Origin: CBDCCT01 sp965214995 | GTDB lineage: Bacteria; Deinococcota; Deinococci; Deinococcales; Trueperaceae | Length of the DNA: 64,000 nt | Direction of reading: 5' to 3' | Assembly: GCA_965214995.1 (NCBI GenBank) | Contig: CBDCCT010000002.1 | Span: 930,001 to 994,000, forward strand | Shown: in pieces, positions 56,502 through 64,000 of the stretch | Position numbering within the stretch: the first letter of the stretch is position 1 | Layout: the number at the start of each line of letters is the position of its first letter | Notes under the pieces: generated by a model | Database searches by the model: none | Told to the model about the DNA's origin: nothing | What the model saw: the letters and a program-made list of their open reading frames with translations, nothing else | Made by a program: the position numbers and the translations under genes

Positions 56502-57583
56502 TTTACTTCAGGCTCTATGAATACCAATACACGAGATGCTCGCTATCGCAACGTTGCGCCTAGTAAATAAACAAATATGAGAGAGCGATACGAAAGCGCG
56601 ACTGATGCTAAAGATGCCTAGCAGTAAACAGACTCTTTTCCCCCACCTGTTGTTATGATAAATGTTTTGACGATTGCTTGGTGGGGCAGAAGCTACCAAG
56701 CCAAGAACCGTTTAATGTCAACCTGAAACAAAACAATCGTCATGGTTTTTCTTTTAAAATGTTTAACTAGTTAGGTTTTAAATCATCGACATGTTATTCA
56801 GAAAAAAGCATTTATATCCATTTCATTTCGATATGGGCCAGTTTTGAAACGGCTGAACTCGGGTTTATGCATGTCACTGCCCATCAAGTATTTGCTCTTT
56901 CTACCTATTTGCTTCGTACACGGACAGTCAAGTCAAAGGACATGCGTTCACAAGGAGGAGCCATGCATCAGTTCATTGGACGCTTTATGGTGAAGAGAAA
57001 AGAGATAGGCTCATAACTGTTTTGAAATGAAATGAAAATGACATGAAGATTTCTCGCAAGGCTTAAGAGCAGCGGCCAATAAGGCAAGCCGAGTTCAGCC
57101 TCTGAGTTCTGCAGGAAGCCTGAAGAAGAAATAAAGCCTCTTAAAGTGAACAAAGAAAGAGTTGAAGGAGATTCTGAAAGTCCCATTCATTTAGAGGTTG
57201 GTATGCTGCAGGATGCCTGACCTTATCTATTTTACTCTGGGAGGATCTTCACAGGGAGCATACAAGGAACATTTGTAGGACGGAAAATATAAATATAGAG
57301 CCATTGGTCGTGGAGAGAGTCCTGCAAACTATGCAACGGCTGTGGGAAGTCGGGAAATTCGTCAATCATATCGCAAGGCCTCCCGCTCCTTTTGACGTTG
57401 ATGCTACTCTGGCACCCAGAAGTGGCTCTTTTTACTTTATAGCTGAGCTTTAAAGGCCACCACACACTAATATACAGGCCGTAAGCTTTCGCCTCAAATA
57501 CACCTATATCATCTACTTATGACTCTAACAATCTTCGTATTTCACGTTCTTCATATTTGAATTCACTAGTCAAGAAAGTCAAG
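56502..57583. other. Intergenic 1.1 kb, no gene supported
   Basis: Short frames only. It includes the upstream regions of NTF2 (leftward) and of the small secreted protein (rightward). Confidence 0.5.
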
Positions 57584-58169
57584 ATGAGATATACCACTAC
57601 AGCTACCACCGTTATCGCCATCTGCGCCTGGCTCACCAGCGCCTCGCCCGTCGCGCAAGAAGCTGCACCCGGATGCGACCTCAAACCGAACGGTGATTGC
57701 TACGAGACTACCGCGACCTCGTCGAGCCGCAGATATTATCCGACGGTTACGGTTCCCGTGCCGGACGCTGAGATGACACCGGATCCTCTCCCGCCGTTCT
57801 ACGAGGACGCTCCAGACTTGCAGCCGCGAGACATGTGTACGCCGCATCAGATTTGGCCGCCTGTGTTTACTAGTGATGCGTGTGGGCGTCCTTATTACAA
57901 GTATGCATGGCTATAACACCGTTGCTCCACTGATACTTTCAACAAATACCCCCATTGAAAATTATGTTATTAGTTTTCTAATTGCTGAGATCTCGGATTA
58001 TGGCATTTCTTGTTCGTTGTACAATGGCTAATTTAAATGTGTATGCAGGTCATTTGAGCCATGTCATAGCACAAGATGTGGAGGTGGTGGAGGCATACCA
58101 ACTCCACCGGTATTCTCCTCTGCTGACCCCTCCTCGTCCGCCATGTTTCCGTGGACAAGATTTCTGTGA
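57584..58169 (+). CDS. Small cysteine-containing secreted protein, 145 aa
   Basis: The signal peptide is MRYTTTATTVIAICAWLTSA followed by SPVAQE. Exon 1 is 57584-57900. A GTATGC...TATGCAG intron (57901-58048) leads in phase to exon 2 (58049-58169). The mature protein has six cysteines (GCDLKPNGDCYE, DMC, DACGRPYYK, EPC, TRCGGGG) and a Pro/Tyr-rich centre (RRYYPTVTVPVPDAEMTPDP). It ends FPWTRFL. The ATG is chosen because the longer frame upstream lacks a Met before the signal peptide. No family is recognised. It stands in a housekeeping neighbourhood, away from the RIP blocks, so it need not be an effector. Confidence 0.65.
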
Positions 58170-58637
58170 TTCGGCTTCAAAGAACGCCGATTTATTCGGA
58201 TTGAGAGGAAAACGTTTCGGGGTAAAAGAGCCGTTCAGATGTTGCGGAAATTGAAAGTCGAGCATAGCTAGGATTATGGACACTCGTTTGCCAGTCTTAA
58301 ATTGAAGATATGAATATAACTGAATCCAAACCCCTCATACGTTTGTTGTTTGTTACTTTATCGTTAAGATTTATGATGGTAGCAGTGTGAAGAACAGTCG
58401 TTTGGTATGAGGGTGCGTGTAGTTTTTGCGAGTATTTCCCAATGATGAATGGCTTGAAATTGTAATTGAAAATAGATCACCAGCCGGTTCACCAATAATA
58501 ACGCATCTTGAAAGCTTGAATCACTCGGCCTAGCTGCGTTAAATACCTTTACTTTTTGCAAAACTCTGGCGTTTTCGAGATATAATCCCATTACCAGAAA
58601 GAAATAAAAGAAGCGTAAACTAGAGAAACAAAATAAC
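58170..58637. other. Convergent intergenic region
   Basis: Between the 3' ends of two convergent genes. Nothing recognised. Confidence 0.5.
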
Positions 58638-59923
58638 TCAAGCACCAAGCTCCTTCAGCGACTTCACCGTATCCACCACACTCTCCTCCAACCCCCGAAA
58701 CTCAACACCCAGCACCTCTCTCGTCCTACTGTTATCGTACCCATAGTGCCCACCATCCGGATACTCCCCGCCCTTCACCCCTTCCGGCAAGCCATCCCTG
58801 TACTCTGGGAAATCCTTCCGAATCACCTGCGCAATGTCCTGGTGCGAAAAGTTACCCGCCGTGACGAAGAATCTCTTGTTTTTGGCCGCCTCGGCAACTT
58901 CCACCGCCTTCACATGCGCCAGTGCCGTGTCACGCACGTCCACCCAGACCATGGCTACTATGCCGGGCAGCTCGGTCTTGCACTTGCCCTGGATCATGTC
59001 CCGGATGCGCAGGTTGGAGGTGTTGAGCGAGTCGAGCGAGGTGAGAGCGTGCTTGACGGGACCGAAGATGATTGGTGGGCAGATGGTGACGATGGAGAAG
59101 GACGGCTTCTCGGTCTCGAGAAAGGCCCAGGCGGCTTGTTCGGCAAAGGTTTTGCTTGCTGGATGGGAATGGTTAGCATTGTGCAGTTATAAGGCATTGA
59201 TACGAAAGGTGAAAGTTGAAATGTGCTGCTTACCTCTATATCCAATCATTGCGTTGTCGGTGGCTTGTTCTGGTTTTATGTTGCTCCAGTCTTTTTCTGA
59301 GTATGTGTACCCTGGCCGAGCACCGTGCGATACATCGAACATTGCGGCAAACGAGGATGTAATGACCTGTTGGGTCAGACTCCATCGTTTTAAACTTGAG
59401 CTTCAGATTTGCTTACTACTGTCTTCACGCTTGTTGCATATTTCTTGACAGACTTGAGAATGCCAGTCGTTCCAATCACCGCGGGATCTATCAATTCCTG
59501 TCGTGAGGTCAGTACTCCATAGGCTACCTCTAGGGAGACTGTGTCAATCATCTACACATCTTATCTCATGTCATACCTTTTGCACATCCGTCGCATTATA
59601 ATGAAATGGACTAGCAGTATGAATCACTGCTTCGAAAGGCGGGTCAGCTTTCACCACTTCGTCAAAGGCGTCTTCCTTGGAGACATCTTCGACAATGGCG
59701 AACTCGAGCTTGTCAGTGGGGAGGTCTTTATATGCGTCTTTTATCTTCTGAGCTTTTTCTTGAGAGCGGACGGTTATTACCACAGAGTAGCTATTCTTCG
59801 TTAGCTATTGTCGTTATGTAAATTGACTCTTCATTTCAAGTTTCCATACTCTTTCGTAAGTAGAATGTCGAGGATATGCGTGGCTAGAAAGCCACTTCCT
59901 CCAGTCAACAGGACCTTAGTCAT
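58638..59923 (-). CDS. NADPH-dependent aldehyde/ketone reductase, GRE2 type
   Basis: An extended short-chain dehydrogenase of the dihydroflavonol-reductase/methylglyoxal-reductase group. The ATG at 59923 starts MTKVLLTGGSGFLATHILDI with the Rossmann TGGxGF(L/I) motif. Exons (59923-59850, 59790-59577 and three more down to 58638) splice in phase through GTATGG, GTATGA, GTAAGC and GTAAGC donors. NADP-binding VTVRSQEKA, VIHTASPFHYN, the catalytic Ser in VVITSSFAAM and the YxxxK motif in MIGYRASKTFAEQAAW are all visible. The YxxxK Tyr-Arg/Ala-Ser-Lys is split by an intron. Substrate-region VTICPPIIFGP is present. Probably cytosolic; it reduces small carbonyl compounds, but the substrate is not deducible. 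Confidence 0.92.
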
Positions 59924-60545
59924 GGTTTTATCTTGTGTAAATGATATATAGCTATTGATTCTCAAAGCTTGATGATCTTAATTTTTGACTGCGGAGATTT
60001 CCTCAAGTAAGTTTTGGTCGAACATTTGAAAGATACTCGGCCGCATCTTATACCTCTCCATTCAGGCTCCAGTTGATAGTTGTCCCGCGCATGATTGCAG
60101 CAAAACTTATGTTTCAGAGTCATCGGAGCTCCATCGCGGGGCTTGCGGACTTTAACTTCGGACTTTTACATATCAATTGATTTGGAATTGGTTCAGGGCG
60201 GAAGGAGCCACTGCTCATAACGACGGTAAGTCCGTTCTTTCACCAATCTGCAAAATTCTTTTCATTTCTACCAATCAAGGGTCATTGAAGTTGACTTGGA
60301 CAACTCGACTTGACAATCTTTCTATAGCTGTATTATACCTTTTTTAAAGAGATTCCTAGGCCAACGCCATAGTCATGATGCAAGTTTGACATGTTCGATT
60401 GAATAAACATTGTGATGCACCTTTGGTCCACTAGCTAACCAACACAGTGCATCCGAGAATTAGATTTGGTTATTTAGCTCCGGACATAACGGATAAAGAA
60501 GAAAAATGACTGCTTAGAATATAAGAGAAGGCCAAACCGGACGAA
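59924..60545. other. Divergent promoter region
   Basis: Between the starts of two divergent genes. No gene seen. Confidence 0.5.
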
Positions 60546-61916
60546 ATGGCAGCCCCACAACGTCCTGGCTGGCGTCGTGGACCGTCGGCGACGTGGTCGA
60601 GGCTAAAATCGACAACGGCAACGACGGACGCACTTGAACAATATGGACTGCCGTCGAAGGGAGAGACAAGGTATGCTCAATTCCACTTAATTGAATTTTC
60701 AAAGGTCATATATTATGTTGGTGTGTTCAGTCTGCTATATATTTCGTCTTATCTGCAAGTATCAAAAGAAGAGGTTGTCAAGGTCATTACAAGTCTGAGA
60801 ACTCTTCATGATGATTGAATCAGGCTCAAGGACCTCAAGGTACAGGAACAGTTCTACGACAAGATTGTGGAGCGGTACATGAAGTTCTGTGCTGCGGCTG
60901 GCACGGGCGACGAGCTTGATAAACGCTTTGCTGCATTGTCAATCGGACAAGCTACCATGGCAGAGGAACTCAAACCACCAAACGGAACTGAGAAAGAAAA
61001 TAAAAATGGAGGTGGGAATGCGGTGGGCAGCGGCAACCGCAACACACAAGCAACAGGAAGCACCTGCACGAAAGGTGTCGCGAACAAAGCCAAACCACCC
61101 GCCGGACGAACCAACACCTCCTCAAATGCCAAAGTCTCAACATTACCGCCACCCTCCGCCAATTCTTCCGCTTCCGCCTCAAAAACACCCAGCACTAACA
61201 CCAACGCCGGCACTTCATCCCTCTCAACCTCCTCCACGACTCCACCACCACCTTCAGCCCTTACCAACAACACCACAACACCAACATACGCCCCACCAAC
61301 CACCATCTCCACCGAGCTCTCCACCATCCTCACCGCCATGCGCAAGCTCCGCGAAGCCATCGTCTCGACCCGCCGACACGACACCTTCGCGCAGCGCGCC
61401 TACATCTTCATCATCCGCGCAGGTCTGCTCTCCTCACACATGGCGACCTACCACCCCGCGCTGCTCTACCTCCTCCACTACATCCACCCGGCCTCCACCC
61501 TGCCCTCATCCTCCCTCCACGAGTTCACCGGCTACCGGATCCTAGATCTTGCGTGCCGGCAGTCCGACCTCAACGGCGCATATGCGATGCGCGCAAAATA
61601 CAAGTACCGGGATCGTAAGGTCGACGCTATCCTCTCGGCGCTGACGCATGATAACTACGTTCTCTTTTGGCGGATGCGCAGGCTGGTGGACGGCTATCAG
61701 CTGCGCATTGTGGACTGTGCGGCCGAGGCGGTGAGACTGCAGGCGCTGAAGTGTCTGGGCAGGGCGTACTTGAGGGTGGAGCGGGCGCTGGTCGAGAGGG
61801 CGGCGGAGAGGAAGTGGGTGGAGCTGGTGAAGAGGAATGGGGTGGGTTGGGTATTGGAGGGGGTGGAGGAGGGAGGCAGGGAGATGGTTGTCATAAGGAG
61901 GCCGAAGGTGAAGTGA
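60546..61916 (+). CDS. Conserved fungal protein, possibly PCI-like (CSN8/PSMD8/EIF3K type), 405 aa
   Basis: Exon 1 (60546-60670) begins MAAPQRPGWRRGPSATWSRL. A GTATGC...ATCAG intron (60671-60823) joins in phase to exon 2, which runs to 61916. After LKDLKVQEQFYDKIVERYMK comes a long Asn/Thr/Ser/Pro-rich linker (residues about 75-195). The conserved C-terminal helical domain is STILTAMRKLREAIVSTRRH, RAYIFIIRAGLLSSHMATYH, GYRILDLACRQSDLNGAYAM, NYVLFWRMRRLVDGYQLRIV and RLQALKCLGRAYLRVERALV. Its repeated helices and closing strand (EMVVIRRPKVK) recall the CSN8/PSMD8/EIF3K winged-helix family, but that is inference. Related proteins occur widely in filamentous ascomycetes as far as I recall. Role unknown. 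Confidence 0.72.
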
Positions 61917-62399
61917 GGTGAACCAGTTTTTTGAAAGTATTGTAATGGCGACATATTTGCTTGAAATTAACATGTTAGCTTCTAGTCGGAGTTCTCTGGG
62001 ACAGTTAGCCATGATGATGGCTTCAACGACATGGCTTAAGGGTTCCGCTGATGTTCATAATTGCAAAAAGCATTTACCAGTTCTCCAGCATGGATAAAGT
62101 TAGAGCTCAGATATGTTATTCGATTGATGTAAATTGAACTCGCAAGTCAAACATGAAGCTTACCATAGACACCTATAACTCAAGAACGAAGCAACTTAGA
62201 ACAAACATATAATATTCAATAACCATATATACAGCGCAGTATTAGAAAAACCCATTCGCCATGTTCCCCATTGCGCCAAGCACAACAATTCCAGCCTTCC
62301 ATGCTCCCATCCATCAATGAAAAATTCCAATAAGTACAAGAAAAACAAGTTGACTAAATGAGTGACAGGTTAAACCATGATATTTCTGCGCTCAAGAGC
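61917..62399. other. Convergent intergenic region
   Basis: Between the stops of two convergent genes; nothing recognised. Confidence 0.5.
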
Positions 62400-63070
62400 T
62401 CAAGCAAAACCTTCATCCGAGGCAAAGAGATCGCCACCGTCAAAGGTGTCAGAGCCAACGGGTTCCTCCCCGCCAAAATCACCGAGTCCGGTGGCATCGT
62501 CTTCGACCGTAGGAGCGCTGGCGATGACATCACCATCAACGGCATCGTCGTCGAACTCCGACAAGGAGAAACTTGGGCGAGGGAATCTTGGAAATTGTGG
62601 GCGGGGAATTCTGGGAAATGTCGGGCGAGGGATGCGTGGAAAGTTGTCACGGTTCACGTCGGGGATGCATGGTCCGCAGACAGCTTCCTGTTGACCAGTG
62701 AGCACAAATCAAGATATTTCTGGTAGATGGGATGTCGGAGTTTGAGTAGAGAGAATGTAATCTCTATCCTATGAGAAGAAAAATCTGCTGAGGGTGATAC
62801 TTACAGAGTTGAGCGGAATCGCAACACCAGCAGTACATCTGATGATGGTGATAGGGTTCGGTGGCCCAATGCAGCCAGCGATACCAGCAGCTGCCAAACT
62901 GGCAAGGCAGACTATAGTAGTAAAGAATTAGTTTCGCTTTGGTAGATATTATCTCTATTTCATTAAGACTTACGTCCTGCATCGCAGCCTGCTGGAATAA
63001 GCTGAGGAGCAGGGACTGCTACTGCCGACACGGCGGCAACTAGAGTAGTAGCGGCTAGAAGAGAATACAT
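62400..63070 (-). CDS. Small secreted protein with Cys-rich N-domain and Pro/Arg repeat
   Basis: Three exons: 63070-62974, 62911-62805 and 62687-62400, 163 aa. The signal peptide MYSLLAATTLVAAVSAVAVP is followed by APQLIPAGCDAGLCLASLAA and six cysteines in about 45 residues (CDAGLC, GC, RC, VCGPC). This is a spacing reminiscent of fungal calcium-binding/CBP-like domains (weak). Exon 3 then encodes three tandem 8-residue units, FPRIPRPT, FPRIPRPQ and FPRFPRPS, and an acidic tail (FDDDAVDGDV to SDEGFA). The basic repeat next to an acidic tail is unusual. The whole is secreted or cell-wall associated by inference. Introns are GTAAGT donors with AG acceptors and keep phase. Confidence 0.72.
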
Positions 63071-64000
63071 TTTTCCAAGAGAGAAATTCTTTTTTAATTC
63101 AATAATTGGACGAGAGAGTTGAAGAAGCTCAAATGCTTGAAAATGATAGTTGTAAGACTGAAAGACTTGTTCTTATTGGAAGATGACAATGAAGATGAGA
63201 TTGATGGATAATAATTCACTTTCTCGTCGACATCTTGCCATCTTATATACTCAGAATTCGTCTCTAGAAGCTCCTTCTTCGCAATCACTGTATTTGACAC
63301 ACGGAGCAGACTTCAATCTCTCGAGACTTCTCCACGTCAATCTCGCTACTGAGCCTGGAAGGCCGAGTGAAGCGACATCGTCGTATTGGCCTCCCCGTGA
63401 ACAAGATGAAAGGTCGCCATTGTGGATATCAAGATGGAGCCATCCGTCGTTCCAGAAGAATCGGTCTGTATCAACAGATATTCAGGCTAGTTACCAAGGC
63501 GCATGCTACAACGAAAGCAATATCTCATGTCTTCAGTTTCTATGCTTCGTCGCTCTTTTGGTATGGAAAGGCGGATACCTGCTATAACGAAGCATCGTAT
63601 CGTTTCGTCTCGAGCTCGCTCTCGTATTTTCTTTGGCGAGTAACCCATGCAGTGGATATGACCGTGCCTTGAATCCTGCGGACGTAAGTACAAGGCAAGC
63701 TTGTGGCATTGTCAAGCAACAGGTATAGCAAGGTTCCTCCAGGCAGCATGACGAGTGTGGAGTAGTTTTGAAATGTATAACGCTAATAGAAACAAATTGA
63801 TGACCTATCAGATCTGTACAAGTAAATATTTTCGAGAAACAAGCGATACGCTAGCTTCACACTGTAATCTTCCTTGTAGCTCGACGAGCTGTCAAGCCTG
63901 ATCCAGGTAAATTAATAACGTGGAGTATGACGTGTGCAGCTCTCTAATACGCCGTTAAGCTGCTATATTGGGGTTTGAAACACGCGCGGCTACATTTTGC
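63071..64000. other. Right-edge intergenic sequence, no gene supported
   Basis: Overlapping short plus- and minus-strand frames (63183-63693) show no recognisable feature. It may contain the promoter of the 62400-63070 gene; a further gene could begin beyond the window. Confidence 0.45.

Noticed and set aside
60889..61545. 218-codon His/Pro-rich frame overlapping the PCI-like gene
   Set aside because: Alternate frame of the Pro/Thr/Asn linker; the other frame carries conserved helices on both sides.

Overview
The window is from a filamentous ascomycete (Pezizomycotina). The genes are split by short GT-AG introns of about 50-150 nt. Housekeeping genes are clearly fungal (mitochondrial acetolactate synthase, TOR kinase, NTF2, a U2SURP-type splicing factor). 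Two blocks carry the signature of repeat-induced point mutation (RIP): extreme A+T, with CA and TG dinucleotides almost absent. I cannot fix the class or species; a Dothideomycete-like plant-associated or saprobic fungus is only a guess.

Layout. 1-3480 is a RIP-ruined repeat block running off the left edge, followed by a small inverted-repeat transposon with a TA target duplication (3591-3956). 4-8.7 kb holds one secreted-protein gene and otherwise decayed intergenic DNA with local duplications and a possible reverse-transcriptase scrap. 8.8-24.6 kb carries ordinary genes: acetolactate synthase (-), an unknown protein (-), a TRAPPC12-like TPR protein (+), a DUF7918-type protein (-), a conserved unknown (+) and a HAD hydrolase (-). 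24.9-27.6 kb holds three tandem Gag-like (UBN2/DUF4219-like) reading frames, one plainly broken. 28-39.2 kb is an accessory island: three paralogous small secreted protein genes (27962-28832, 29797-30761 and 38251-39203, all minus strand, same three-exon architecture) surround a complete RIP-inactivated Ty1/copia element (31192-36465, ATTAC target duplications) that contains a nested solo LTR (34784-35143, ATTAA target duplications). A separate possible saposin-like secreted protein lies at 37144-38000.

40.6-63 kb is a dense housekeeping region: U2SURP-like splicing factor, TOR kinase (2400 aa, five exons), an RS/His-rich SCI1-like protein, a UPF0132-type membrane protein, NTF2, a small cysteine-containing secreted protein, a GRE2-type NADPH reductase, a conserved PCI-like protein and another secreted protein with an 8-residue Pro/Arg repeat.

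The most interesting parts are the secreted-protein family beside the RIP island (effector-like context), the RIP boundaries that fall inside the two copia LTRs, the second layer of RIP recorded in the nested solo LTR, and the three Gag-like genes. Exon models were built by hand from splice signals and phase; none was checked by alignment or RNA data.
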